Positions 27,401 to 42,400 of a DNA stretch of 64,000 nucleotides are shown in pieces; position 1 is the stretch's first letter; the number at the start of each line of letters is the position of its first letter. Made by a program: the position numbers and the translations under genes. This DNA is from Chamaea fasciata. Lineage: Eukaryota; Chordata; Aves; Passeriformes; Sylviidae. The notes under the pieces were generated by a model. That model was not told where the DNA came from. It ran no database searches and saw only the letters and a program-made list of their open reading frames with translations. The stretch lies in the NCBI GenBank assembly GCA_029207755.1, contig JARCOQ010000016.1, positions 8,666,501 to 8,730,500 of the forward strand, in the 5' to 3' direction.

Positions 27401-30400
27401 CTTCAAAGCAGAACTTTCCAGCCAGTGCAGCTAAACAGCCAAGTACACAGCAGCACATTAGGAGCAGGTAAGACAGAGGACATCCTGTCACAGTGAGATA
27501 TTACCGTGCTGTGCCACTCCACCATTTTCTGTGTGCCTGGAACACAGCTGGACCCAGTTGCTCCGAGCTATAAGCCATGTTTTAGAGTTGGGAATTCAGG
27601 TGAATGATCTTCACTCATTCAAAACACTCCCCTGTGAATGCTCTGACAGGTTATACTTTGACACATTTTCCCCCTGCAACCTAGCTGGAGGCACCTTCCA
27701 CTTGCCATTCAACTGCCATGGAAGAACAGCTGTTGATTTCTCTCTGAAGAACATGATTAGCATGGAGATAAATCCAACGCGTCACTTCTCCTTACAGCCA
27801 TGCCTAATAACCACTGCGACTCTGTACCGAGGACTCTGTAATTACTCTCCTCCTTCAGCTACTTTCATCAGCCATGATGACACGGGCTCATTCCTGATGG
27901 ATTTTGCTCTTTCCTGCACAATGGATAATCTCATGGTTTGGACTTTGGTAATCTGTCAAAATGACAATCCAGGATAGGAAATGGCAAGAAGACAGAAAGT
28001 ACGGTTACGCCTCGTCAAGGAGATGCAACAAGAGCTCTGTGAAAGAATCATACAGATCACCTCCCCACAGCAGGATAACTGGATCTAGTTACTGCCAGAG
28101 CCAGCCCAGCACCCCACTCAGGAGGGCTGCACTACCCAGGAAACCTCCAGTTAACGCCATCAGCAGGAAAGGTCACTACTAAATTATCCCACACCTTAGC
28201 AGTGCTGCCTAAATGCACAGAATATAATTTACACTTTATTGAGTGAAATTAGATGAGCATAAATTAATGCGTTGTCTCCTACAGAGATTCATTCACAAGG
28301 GAAATTGTACATCAGGCTACTTATGAAGCTGAAAATATGGCAAGTTCATCATCCTCACTTGCAGATATGCCCACAGCTGTTGCCTTGGAGTGGAGGAATG
28401 GCTGGACACAGGAAAATGAGAGTAGAAAGGAAAACCTCTAGGAGTAACAGACCCATTTGAATCCCATTAACTTTCCTCAGTCAGTACTTGGGATGAATAA
28501 GAGCCACGAAAAGAAGCAGAAATCAATTGAGTCAGAAGACTGCTATGCAAAGCTTCCAGCAGCTCTGCCCAAGGAAGTGAGGAGGGAATTGGAGAGAAGA
28601 AAAGGGCAGAGCAGTGGCTGTTAAAGGAAATAGTGTGTACATTCAAGAGAGTGCCAGGAAGAGGAAAATGACAAAAGGGTTCTGCCCTTTGAGGCATTCC
28701 AGCCTGCCCCCACTCACCGTCAGTGCCAGCATGACCTCTCTGTAATTTTTGTTTCCATTCAGCCTCTTCTTCAGTGCTCGAATGGCATCCTTGGGCCTGA
28801 CGGAGAAACACACCATTTTAACAGACAGCTCAGACAGGCTTTTCACATCCCATAAACTGTGGGAAAATGAATCCTTTGCCATTTCCAGCTGGACACAAGC
28901 ATGTGAGTTAAATTCAGATCATCTGAGTACAACCAAACCAGGGTCATGGAGAAATATGTGAGGAGACAAGGTATCACAGAAAGATCACAGAAAGCAAGAC
29001 TGGAGGAACGCCCCAAGTCTCCAAAAATCCAGGCTGTTGATTAGGCAGGGAAGACTGACAGCCACTCTGACAAGTCCAGGGAATAAGAGCAGTGATCAGT
29101 TCTCCTGCAGACTGCAAGCAGCAAAGCTTTCTGGTGCTGAAAGAGGTGTGTCAGAAAAGTTGTCTACACAAATAGCTGAAATTAAAGGCATTGCAAAGAG
29201 ATACACCTGCTGAAAAACAAAGGTGGTACCCTCTCCAAGAAATTTTTCATGCCACATCCACATGTTTTTTGAATGCTTCCAGGAATGGTGGTTCCCCCAC
29301 TTGCCTGGGCAGCCTGACCCAGTGCCTGACCACCCTTTCACTGAAGAATTTTTTCCTAATATGTCATCTAAGTAAGTTGCTCTCCTGGTACAATTGAGGC
29401 CATTTCCTCTTGTCCTGAATCCTACAGGTACTGCATCACCCAGTGTTTTCTGAGAGCAGGAGAGGTCTAAGGAGCAGGAAAACCAAGCAACTGATCTGCA
29501 AACTACATTCAAACTGTGAGCATCTGCCCCCAGCCTCGCTGCACCTCCTCACATGCTGTGTACAGCTGGAGGAAGATTGTGTTCAGGGACCTTTCCAAGT
29601 CTGCTGAAATAGCACATACCCTTCTTCTGTCTCGTTGATAATGTCACAGATCTCCATGTTAAGTGTCCAGTCTTCACTCTGCAAAGAGCCATCTGTGGCC
29701 TTTTCTGTAAAGTAAAGAAAAAAAAATCTTTTCACATCTTCCTGATTAGGTCTATACCTCAATCCATCTTCAGTTACTCCGAGCTGAAACTATTCAGCAA
29801 CAGACAGAAAAAAACAAATCCCTGCTGACAGTAAACATTGTCAATCCTTCCATCCTGGTTTTAGGGATCAGCATAGAGGTTTCCAGACAGAATCAATTAT
29901 CCCTTCAGCCCACATAGATGGGCTGTTCTTCAAAGACTCCTGAATTCCTGGGAGAGTAGGAAAATGTCAGCTAATTCCAATTTAAACTCTTCAGATTTGC
30001 TGGCAAGTTATGAGCTAGGAAAATATCCCCCCAAACCAACATGACCTCCTCCCTGTTGCAGCAGATAATACCTCCACATGAATTGAGGGAGAAAAAATAG
30101 CAACCTGGAGACAGAATTCAAGGAATTTTAGCATGAAAAGACCCACCAGCATGTGAAAACATTTAGCACATAACAGTTCAGGTCTTGATATCATTACCTC
30201 TGCCCCACACTATGTCCCTCTCCATGCTGGGGCTCTGTACACACCTCCCAAGCTCTGTCTTCCTCCCAAATCTTCCCTCATTATTTGTGTGGCAGGTTAA
30301 GTCACTCTGGCATCACTCAATTCCCAGGGAAGGATGACCTATAGCACTGTGACAGTGGCAGATGCCAACTGTTGGCATTTTGATTTATAGACATCTGCAA

Positions 30401-33400
30401 GAGTAGCATAACCATAACTTGTAGTAATCAGTTGACAAGAACTATTTCCTCCTTGGGATTTCCTCCTAAATCAATATAGTTCTGTCTAGCAGTGCCTGGA
30501 ACATCCCTGGAATTTTTCACACTCCTCACTTGCAGCATTCAAATCCTATCTGCTACCCACAGTCAGGAATGATGTCAAGTTGAACATAAAGCCTCTCACT
30601 AGAAAGATCTAAAAAGGGGACCTTGGAGCCAAGCATGATCTTCTCTAAATTAGTCTGGATTTTTCTACAGATCCCTGGTATCCAATGCTGCAAGGTGAAG
30701 AGGGTAACCAAACCCACTTTAAAACATTTCAAAGCAGAAACAAAACCACAGCTACCATCTTCTCCAACTGTGCTTCTGTCTACATCAAACCCCATCCTGT
30801 CCCCCAGAACAAAGCAGATTTTGTTTGGAAAGACCAGGCTCCAAGGACTTCACACATCTCTTTTTATTTACCAACACTGGTTTTTTTCCTATTAATATTT
30901 CCATCACTGTGACTGAGGACACAGATGCCCACAGGCCATAATTATGGGACATTATTTGGAGAAAGACTGTGTCTGGGTAGTTCAAGTTTCAGTGACTCGT
31001 CCACACCAAAATCGTGGTTAAATCAGCTCCACCAAGGACAGCAATTAGAGAAGTTTGAGACAAATCAGCCATGTAAAACCCCAGAAGAGAGAGCTGAACA
31101 GAAGGAAGAGGACACCACGGAAAAGGAGATTATGGAACAGGAAAACATTTGTTACAGACCTCACTTCTCATTCTGAGAAGCAGCACTGCAAGGCACCCAC
31201 TGGGGAGGGAAGAGAGGGTGAAAATCTCCCAGCTGGATCTTTTTCAGCTGTCATCACCTCACTGTAAAGTTCACTTTGGTCACTGAAAATTCTTTATGCT
31301 TGAGAGATGCACAGCTTCCATATTGTCCAATAAATACTGGGCAGGTTATTGAGTATTTTTCATTTACTGCATTTACAGTGCAGGCAGAGCTGTTTAACGT
31401 TTTCTAGGATACAGGAGTTTATTTTTGTGCAAAGCTACTTGTAAGAATCACTTCTATTAGCTGTTTTTTTTCTTACAGTCTACGTAAAGTTTTATTGCTA
31501 AAGAATGTGATCTGCCTTCACCTCCATATAGTCCTTATCACTTAGGAAAACATTTTATTTAACATTAGAAAAAAACCCTTAACATTCAGAGATATATATA
31601 AAAAAATCACTACATCTGATCTGCTAGAAAAGGTGATCCTCAGAGCCGCAAAGGATTTACAAGCCAAATGCTCCAAAATAAGAGATTATGCCTTAAATAG
31701 AGAGTATTCCTGAACCTGGGCACATGATTTGTTTCCTTAATCTTCAATTATATTAACAAATTTGTGAGTTCTTGACAGCATTTGGCATCAGGCAGCAACC
31801 TAGCAATGTTCAGACTCTCTGGTCTGCTATAATCACTTTTTATATATGATTTTAGAAAATGCTGATCCTGCACAAAGCTGTGCTGGCAGCCAATTCACTT
31901 GCTGGTCTTGTAAAACCCATGGAGTTAAGGTTTATTTTGACAAAAAGTGGATATGGCAGCACTCCACAGGTAAAAACTGTGATATTTTGGAGATGGCAGA
32001 GTGAAGAGATGCTGCTGCAGCACTGTACAGAGGTTAGCACTGAAATGCTCATCATCTGTGGTCCCCGATAACCTTGGTTGTATTCCCTTTCTGAGATACT
32101 CCACGGAAAACAAAATCCCCTTTCTCCCAAAAAACTTGGTTACTACCTTTTTATTTTTGAATTTCTGCATACACAGCTGAGACTGTGTGGGTTTAAGACA
32201 TAACAGTTGCCTTCTTGAGAATTAGTTCTTTTTCCCTTGGGTAATTTTTAATTCGAGTAAGAGTCAGAAGCTAATTTTAGCCTCTTCTCCAACAACAGAG
32301 AGCACACGAACACTTGTCATCTGGAGTTGTGTGTCCTTTGTAGGGTGTGTGACCCAGATTTGCTGCTGCAGTGCTCTCTCAGCTGTACAAAGGAGTTCAC
32401 TGGCTGCAGAGAAGGTTTGGGTGGGATCTGCTTGGAGAGCAGTACTGCGCTGCAACGAATTGAAAGCCTGCAGAGCTCTTCTAGAACCAAAACACAGCAG
32501 GTTGTAGCTCTGGATTTCTAGTGAAACAGCTCTACCTGCACTCAGCTGTAAGAGAATCCCTACCCAACATAGCCAAAATGCAGTAAAATAAAAATACTCA
32601 ATAACCTGTCCAGTATTTCATGGATATTTTGGAAGGCTCCTCCTCCAATAGCACCCAGATACGACTGACAAGATTAAACAGATTTTGGCAACAGCAGAAC
32701 AGCAAAGGAACGGCACACAAATCATGGAAATTCCATTTGAGAGAGTGATCATTTCCTCGACCTCTTTCACGCTTTTTAAAAGGCATCAAAATGGCACCAG
32801 TTCATTCACACAAAGACTCTGGAATGTGACCAAAGGATTCCAGGGTGCAGTAAGAAATGTTAAGAGGGAAGGTGATGAGGAGGAGTTTGCCCTGAACTGA
32901 AGGGTTTATGGCTTAGTTTAATTGTATCATAGAAGGGCTGGCACCTCCCAGCCTGGTGCCAAGGGCTCCTTGCACAGCTCCTGACTCGGGAGCAGCTCCG
33001 AGCGCTGGGATAATGCTGGATTTGTGTCTCACACAGAGACACGATACCACCAGTGAGATTATCAGAAAGTCTCTCTCCGAAACAAGATGCTATCAGTTCC
33101 CACCACGTGTCCCAAATTAAAGCATAAATGTCCTGGTGGGAAGAAAGACAATCTGGCACTCCACGCCTGACACACAGCAGACCTTGGGCACTGCATATGC
33201 ACACATGGTATCAGCTTATCTGTAGTCTGTGAGGAAAAGGAGAAAAAATTGTGCTATTTTTTTCATTCACACCTTCCCTCCGAGATCCAACTCTTGTGGC
33301 CGCATTTCCACGCTCTGCCAAATGGCAATATCGGCATTTCCCTGCTGACACTGAAATCCTGTATAATTTACAGCACTCAGAGGGTTCAGCAGTGTAAAGT

Positions 33401-36400
33401 TCCCAGTACAAACAGTCTCAGTGCACACACCCCCAGCCAAGCCTCTGCCCAAACAACCTGCTGCGACCCGAGATATCACCACAAGGAAATCAGGTCAGAA
33501 ATTCCAGTACAATCACCACGTAACAAACAGGTTGGGCAGGACAGGAATTCGCTTCTAAATGCAGGAAGAAAACAGAAGAACTTTTATCACCCATCCTGGA
33601 ACCAGGTCAAAAGGCACCTCACAAAGAATCAACACTGGTTGTCCTCCAGAAGCTCCTCTCTGCTCTCTTCATTTCATACTACTGTTCCATGTGCATGTTT
33701 GTACAGCTGAGGCTGGAATTCTGACTGCTGGAAGCACTGAGAGCAGCTATTCCAGCCTGAATGATGACAAGATCAGGGTAAAAACCTCTCCAAAAGTCCG
33801 CCTATAAGTACCAATAAGTCTTTATGGTGCTGTAGAATGGTCTTGGGAGAAAAGGCAAAAGGGAACGTTCAATGTGGCAGTTGCTAGAAATAACATTAAA
33901 TGGAAACAGCACAACTGCTGTTTTCTGTTTGAATATCAGCATCTCATGAATGAACAGATCTTTGTGTTCAGAGAACTAACAGTTTCTCTCTTGGGTCTTC
34001 TCCAGATGTTGCTTCAGAGACTCTCAATTCATGCATTTGGGACAAATCACACACAAAATCACCTTCTATTTTTGCAAGAAACATGCACACCAGTGCATCA
34101 TGCTAGAGAGATCCAAAACCAAGAAAGTTCCAAGACCAAACTTCTCCCCTTCCCTCCACCAGTGTTTGGTGTTCAAACAGCATAAAACATCTTGGGGTTT
34201 GTGGTTGTTTTTTTCTTTTTTTGCTTGCAAGTTCATAAGACTGCAGATCTTAGATCTTTGTCATGTCTCTTAACAGTCCACCTGCCTACCAGCTGTGCTC
34301 CCCCACTGAAATTAGAGAATCAAACAGTCAGATATGTTTTGTTTCACTCTGCATAATAGGGATCAGAGGGAGCCACAGCAGGTTTTTGCTACCATCTTGC
34401 TGGTCCCCTTTCCTTCAATGCAGTGTTGCTCTCTCAGAAGTGAGGGGCATCAGCTGAGGGTAAAAGCAAAATGCTTTTACAGACTGGGCTTTGAGGAAAA
34501 TAGCAAGAGTTTTGCAAGGCAATGCAAAGCAGACAGGATTGCTCAAATGAACCAGACAATGACACCTCTGAGCTGTAGCCTATAGAACTGTTTTACACTT
34601 CAAAGCACCATTACATTTTGTGACTGCAGTTGTCTCTCTTGGATTCAATAACTCATCGATGACCCCTACAGCACTATCAATAAGATCCAGGGAAAGATCA
34701 TACAGAGGCCATGGAAACATATTTCAGGTGTCCAAGCAAAAGTGTCCAAGCACTCACAAAGCTGCTGAGTTCAAGGCATCTCACTTGGGAGACAGACACA
34801 CTCCAATAACACACTTGGATACTCCTGAACCCAACAGTCTATTCTTGTTTCTCTATATTTGCTTTTAAAAAGACAGTCACGGCCACTTAGACATTATGGT
34901 AACCAACAGGAGGATTGTTCCTTTTTATCAAAACGCTCCTATTAAAATATAAATGTGACTCATTCAAAATTCAAGATCAAAACTCAGCTCTGGAGTGACT
35001 TACTCATAAAACCCTGCCAGCTTCTTTGTTAGAGCACACAGCTCCAAGAGCATTTTTCAATTAGCCACCTCACTGCTCCAAGTCCTTTTTCTACATTCCT
35101 TATTTCACACTGCTCTGAAAATGCTGAGCTTCACACTTCCAAGGAAAAAGCCAGTCAGCTAGAACAAACGGGCTCAATCTGAACGGCAAAGCACTACAGA
35201 AAACGTGATTTGGGTTGGACTGCTGCAGCACCGGCCATCCACTTGTCACGACCACTGTGATTTTTCACTTGGTTTTTAGCTATGCTCACACTGAAACTCT
35301 TTGGGATCAAGTCATTTATCCTTCATCCATTGTTTTGCCGAAGTTTCTGGTGCTGAGTAAATGAATAGCCGGTAATGGCTGCAGAGTCTATGTTAAAATA
35401 AAATAACGAGACACTGTGGACATGCACACGTGCAATCCTAATGAGTATTTAGCTCGAGTGCTGTTGGAAGGCACAGCAGTAAACTGGGAACTGTCACTTT
35501 CTCCAATTAACTTTCAGGTTTTCTTCTTTTTGAAGGTGCCACCCAAATGCCAAACTTCCTCCAGCCTGCTTTCCAGATCACACGTACCTGCAATCATGAA
35601 TATATAGTACGTAATTACTGTGTCTTTTTAAGGACCTCATGGTACTCACAGTCGCGCTACAACATTCTTGTGATTTAGATATGCTGCAGAAAAAACATCA
35701 CCCACCCTCTCCCACAAACTCAGCCTCTCAGGTGCAGGAAACTCCAGGGGATTAACTGAGCATAGCTGCACTGCAGTTTGTTTCAGAAGCAGAGCAAGGT
35801 GAACGGATTAATACATATTAAACAAATATTAACAGCTGTACAGCAAAGAAAGCTTTTTCTTTCATACTCAGATCAGAGCTTCACCTGAACAAAAAGAAAA
35901 CCAAAACAGAAAGCTTTATAATAGTATTAGAGCAGGCAAGAGAGCATATCAGCATGGCTCACTCAGTTTATCACATCTCAAAGGCCTTGATACATTTGCA
36001 GGGTGTAAAACCAGCCGGACCTTCCCATCTGTAACTGTATTGCACAAAAAAGGCCTGGCAGGTGAACCTGGTCCAGGCAGCTTCTGTACTCAGATGTCTC
36101 TCATCTCAGGCATAAATGGTAGTTTAGTCACAGTCCTTAAAAGCATTTGGAAGCTGGATCCCAAGCAGAACGGTGTGTTTCTATACAATAAAGACTTTTG
36201 TTATGAATCTTCTCCCTGAAGTTCCCCCATCAGCAGAAATTGTTGCTGCTGACAGCAAACTCCACTGAATGACATGTGTATGTGAGTTGCTCTCTTCCAA
36301 AACAGATGGCAGAGAGACACTACTGCTTCTTTAAAACACAGTGAAATCCATCTGACTTCTCCATTCCACACAGCTTTAGAAACAAAGCACAGAAAAACAC

Positions 36401-39400
36401 CTTCCTCCCATGCCCTGACACTCATCAGAGCTCACATGTTGACCCATGTACTGTAAATAGCCGTCCTTCAGAGAGAGGTCATACACAAGGCAGCTCCCAG
36501 CTCATCAAGCCATTTGCATGATTCAGAGGCACTTTCCCCCAAAATTCAGCCTTCACTGCACGTTTCCTCATCTCTTTTAGCAATGACCTTGGCTAGATTC
36601 CCACCTCGCTGCCAACCCACGATTTTCAGATGATGGTGCTGCTTCCCGATTGACAAACAGGGCCCTGCTCACGTCAGGAATCGATGCGCCCAAGCCTTCC
36701 ATCAGAAATGTCAAAGCTGTTTTAAAATCTGCACCCTGTATTAATGGATTTGAATGGATTTGAATGGAGATGTTTGATTTACAGTAGGGGAGCAAGAAAT
36801 CAATGATCCTTTATGACATGTCACACCTCGTGACAGTGCCCCCTCGTCCTGTTGTGTCGGGGGGATGATGACTTGCCACTTCACAGACAGCTATGATCTA
36901 TTAGGCAACACTTCCAGTAGTTTAATATCATCCCACTCTGAGTGTCCATCTTTCTTCTCTGGATGAGAGGCATAAAAGCATAAATTAAAATCTCCTGGGT
37001 GATGAAATGGTCTCCTTCAGATTTGCCTTTTCTAAATTTAACCGCAACTGCTGCGACGTGTCCGTATGATTCTGTGTGGGAGAATTTATCAGCACGGTGT
37101 TGTTTAAACAGGTCAATGCATCAGGATGGGTACCCAAATCTCCTCCTCCTTTGAACACTGTCCAGCAGCCAGTGTTTTGTAACAAAATCATCAACATTTA
37201 GCCTTTTCCACAGCCAGAACTTAGATAGAATTTGGCTGATTGGAGGGGCTACCTCATTCCTTAACTCGGGCTACCAGTTCCTTAACTGAGAATCTCAGGT
37301 ATTAAAGCACTGACATACTGGGTGAGTAACATCTGTTGATTAACACCAGAAATACCAAATTTCTTAACAGTTTTGGCCCTCCAAAAAAAAAAACAAACAA
37401 AAAGCTGAAAAAAATCATCATTTTTCAAATGCCCATTAGTGGCTGCGAATTGCTCACACAGACAACCCCAATAATCCAAAACCAATGATTGCATTAATTT
37501 TTCCTAATGCCAAAAAAACCCCCAACTGCTAAAAAAAAAGCATATTCTATTCATTTCACCAGCCTTAACTTATGAATCTCATTGAAAGGGACAGCTGAAA
37601 GTAGGGAAAGCAGGCTGAGAGGTATCACAATTCCATATCCTAGCAGCACAACACGCTATAATCACCGTCAAGAGTAAGGAGGTGTCCTGATCTGTGACTG
37701 TCTTCCCCATTCAGGACTTCAACAGCATCCAGTAATTACAGGTGAGCCCAAAAAAAATGACTTTATGAGAAGTTATGGATGATCAGTGTGTCAGTGAGCT
37801 ATATTTGAAATCTATCTCCTCTTGATGGCCAATTTTGTACTACATGAGTAAAGCAAGTTCTAATAACTCACTTGGGACTTCACTCCAGTACTTACAAGCT
37901 ACGTGCTTTTCATATTCATAAAACAAAACTAATTGCCTTTCATGGATGAAATGTTCGAAGAATTTTTAATCCACATCAGCTGCAAACTCTAAAAATCCAT
38001 CCCCATATATTTCAAACTCCCCCTCCCACCTGCTCACGTGTAACATGTTTGCTGCAAACAAACTACGAGGCAGAAAGAATCATCACACTCCTACATTAAA
38101 ATTATTTGTATTATTTTTTACAGGTTACTCCTAAAACCAGTTGCCCACATTCTCACATGCTTAAAATAAACTGAAAACACTACTAAGTGACGGCAAAAAA
38201 CAGGCAAAATCCCCCATTTCTACAAGGAGGCTGTTACAAGAACAGGTTTACTCCTTTGCGTGCTACAGGGGATTTTTAAGCAAGTATTCACACGTGATAA
38301 TTAAAATGCGTTACAAATGAAATGCAACAACTCTTGCAGTAACTATTCCACACACACGTTCCCACCCCCACCTCTCCTACAACTATGAAGGTGAGAGCCG
38401 TGTCCTCTGGAAAACCACAATAATCCCACACACAGAGTGAACTAGACAGAGGAGTCTGCAGCTTTTGAGGGTTGATGGGTCATGTTTTCTAGTGTGCAGG
38501 CTTCAGTTTTCATTTTCAATTTTTTTTCCTTGCACTACTCTACAGGACAACACCAGGCCTGTGCAAGAGGCAGCAAGCTCCAACCCCATCCCAATTCTCC
38601 AAAACCTCCACAGCTTGAGGATCAGCATCTGGAATACATTAAGTGTTCACCATGGGAGGAGGCTCCTCTTCCACCAGGTGACAGGAATTACTTTTGCCAA
38701 TGCTGTGGTCACTGAAAGGCTCCACTGCCAGCTGCCCATTCCAAGAAGCCAGGCTTGCTCTGCCTGCAGAAGCTTAGCAGATAAATACTTCCAAGCAATC
38801 TCCTCAGGAAACCCGAGTGCAAATCAGGCAACAGCAATAACAAGATCCATGTGTGCAATCCCATCTTGGGGGCTGAGAAATGTGGATTTCTTGGTCTCTA
38901 ATAACCCTACTAAAAATTCTGTTCCATTTTTACAGCCCTGTTTCTCATGTGCCACTGCTGTAGATAAGCCTGAAAAAGACTGATAAATAGAAAATGTAAA
39001 TACCAGAAGTTTAGGTCAAGTATGCAAATGCCTGTTTCGGAGACTGTCATTTTAATTTCCCCTTAAGTCCCCATTCACCAACTTGTGTTATCTAGGCACA
39101 CGACTTTGTAAATTCTTTAGGTCAGGAGCTGTCCCAATCCATTTCATGTTCTGCTGCAGTTGCCTCTATTACATCATACCATTAGTGTAGCAAAATTAAT
39201 AAAAATGTAAATGTATCAAGGGACTGCAGCATAATTTTGGAAAATAACTCTGCTGGTTTAACTGTGTTGGACAGTTCAAATTCTAACAAGAACACAGATT
39301 TTGAGCAAGGCTTACAAACAGTTTGGCTTATTTAACACGTGCAGCAGGGAGGCAAACCCCAGCAATGAAAAAGGCTGATCTGGTGCAGAGTATGGATGGG

Positions 39401-42400
39401 AGGGTAACTTTCCCAGTGTGAGCACATGCAATCTTTTGGAATCAGAAGACAACCAGCTCCTCCTGCTCGGGAAAGCCACAAGGATGAGCAGCCTGCACTG
39501 TTCACTATGACCAGCCCAACGAAGGAGCTTCACCAGCTTCAGCCAAGGTCAGCCTCTCCTGGGCATTCCCTCCTGTTTCTGGGTGAATCACCACTTTCTC
39601 CACTTCCTCTGGGTTTGATGTTCATGCACACTGTGCACGTCCCTCCTCTGAGCCCAGCAGCAGCTCCCTGAGCAACCAATGACTGCGTAATGCTGCCCTT
39701 AATGAAATGGAGCCTTTAGAGGTGCAAAGGCTGAGCGAGGCGCACCGCTCCAGCTCCCTCCTGGTGATCACCACAGCCAGAAGATGATTCTGCATCCAAA
39801 CTGAGCTTTGCTTTAAGGAATGCTACACGGTGAAATACCTCATTACCCACAGCAAGACTCCAGGCCAATACCCATTAAGGAACCTGGTAGGAAAAAGGGT
39901 TTTTTCTACTTGTTGGCTATGCTAAGTCATTGGCACGGATGGGGATTTAAATGGCAGTTTTAATTATAGTAGGTAAAACCCACAGATGATCAAGCTGCAG
40001 TGTCAGAAAACCATCAGAACTGAACACTGACCCATTCGGGTTGTTTGCTGAACTTTAATCACTTTCCAAGTCTGACAGCTGCTCAAACTTAATTGCTCAT
40101 TACACTTGTAAATAAAAACTGATCTCACTCTCTGATTAGCCATCTTATAGTTGCCATAACAACTTCTTGTCTAATAAATGATTTCAGATTTACCATTATT
40201 TGTACTAGCAGAAAATTTCACAAAGGTCTGAGTTCGCTCTTTTCAGCAAAATACCCTTCTAATTAAAACCAACGAAAATCAGTAGAGAAAGGGCAGCTCA
40301 AAGATAATGAAAAAAACAAGCTATTTACTACAACAGCTTAAATGTGAGCTCAGGATAACACAAACCCAAATACGTGCTGCATCCAGCCCAACCTCTACAT
40401 CCCACTATCAATCATCTTATTATCATGCCTATATCCCATAACAACTGCTCAGGAAAATACCAGACAGAACTCAGGAAATAACTCAGGTCACAGTGTGGAG
40501 ACGGATTTCAAGACTCACTCCAGACGAAATATTCCAATATAATTTGCATATTTTCTCTCCTAATCCTTAAATTAGGAACCAATTAACTGGTGAAATTCCT
40601 TAACACTCTTTTAACTGAACAGAGAGCTTCTTGGTGAAAACTGAGGAGTTAACATCCTCAACAACTTATATAAAAGAGGGGAAAGTCTTGAGCCCAACAG
40701 ATGTCCATTGCTTCATGGTTTTGGAGGAAAAGATACAAAATAGTATCTCATCTCTAGATCACTTCAGTCAAAACCTTACCTAGGCAGGACTTCTTGGACA
40801 AAACTACTAATTAAAGCCTTGCAGATGTTTTTTAAAAAAATTATCTGTGTTTCAGTAAGTGTTTGGTTATCAAAGCTTAAGTAAAGTGCTTCTGTTTAAT
40901 ATACAGATATATTTATTAGTCTCAGAAGACAATGCTATGAAATATCTCTTACCTGTAGGCCCAGAATATCATAAAACTTTCCAAAATTTGCTGGCAAAGC
41001 TGCTGAAGCCTGCAATTTATTTAATATACTCAAGGCAGCTTTTCGTGTTTATGGGCAAGGAAAGGCACCCCTTTCCTTCCAAAAGGAAAATAAATGCAGA
41101 AAGCTATAACTGAGACAAAAGAAAAGTTTAAAAAAAAAAAAAAAAGTCAGGAAATACCAGATTTTTAAAAGGGACTTTCTGCATTTGTTAAGCTAGGCAA
41201 AAACCAGTTTTTTGTTGTTTTTTTTTTTTTTTTTAAATTTGGTCAAATAGGAAACCAGTCATATTTCTTGCAGTAAATGTATCCCATGAAAATAAAGAGG
41301 ATGCAACATGTTCAAGTTAACATCTTCAACATTCCTCACGGCACTTGGGATGCAACAAAGTCTTTCCTGCCCTAAGAACACAAAACCAATGCTCTGAAAA
41401 ATTCTTGGTATTCAAACACAGTTTGAACAGCTTACAACACAAATCTGTGCCTTCACTTTGTGTATGTTTTCCTTGATCTGAATTTGAAGAAAGAATTTCT
41501 TCCCAAGCTAATTTAACCCAGAAGGTTTCCAAGGACCAGCTGGGGAACAGGCTGCCCTACTCTCAAGGAATAAGCAGGCTACAAGGTAACCAACTTATTC
41601 AACATGTTTCTTCTGAGTATCTCCTCATTTTTGAGTCTCCTGATGCTCCCTGAGACTACACTGAGCTGCCAAATGCTGTGAACCAAGAGATACAGGAGCA
41701 TGGGTAAATAGTCCATACAAACCCATGCCAGGAATTGCTCAAACACAGCCAGGGCATGGAGTTTTTCATCCTTAATCTTTGATTTTGAAATGAGTTACTG
41801 CATTGTGGAGTCCACCTTATAATTCTGGCAGGTAGAGAACAATCGTGGAGTATATTTAAATTTAAAGACAGTGCTGCCAATAATAGACCGGCTGGATTTA
41901 TCTGCATGTCCCTTTCCGAAGCAATGGGAAATGTTACCTACAGCTAGAAGGTCTGACTCCCTGGGTTATATAAAAACATGCCCACTTGTAGCAAAGGAGC
42001 TGCTCCTAAGGGAAGAGAGACCCAGCTCTAGCAAAGCTTTTAGACCAGTATCTTTAGTGCTGAAGAATCATCAATTTTAAAAGAGCTTTTTGCCACTGAC
42101 AGCAACTGAAACGATCGGGCAGAACCATCAGCAGAATAACTACACAAATACAGAAGATAAGGCTTATCTGCCCTTGGTAGGATTTTTATGCTCAGCAACA
42201 AGTTTCTTTTTTACATAGAAAACTAGGAATTCCCCAGGCAGGTGCAAACGAGAAAGAGGAAAACTGGTCCTGGATGATCTGTGGAGACTCACTGCTGCCT
42301 GTGAAACCACAGGCTGGGATTTCAGGTCACTTCCTCACTTCTCAGGGCTCCCCTTCTGCTCTTCAAACACTTCAGCTCTCATCACCCACCCATTGTACAG

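Noticed and set aside
27531..27977. 148-codon plus-strand open frame
   Set aside because: It is antisense in TOM1L2 intron 3, with no family resemblance and no supporting signals.
38465..38983. 172-codon plus-strand open frame in TOM1L2 intron 1
   Set aside because: It has no recognisable homology, promoter or splice sites. One frame of this length is expected by chance in 64 kb.
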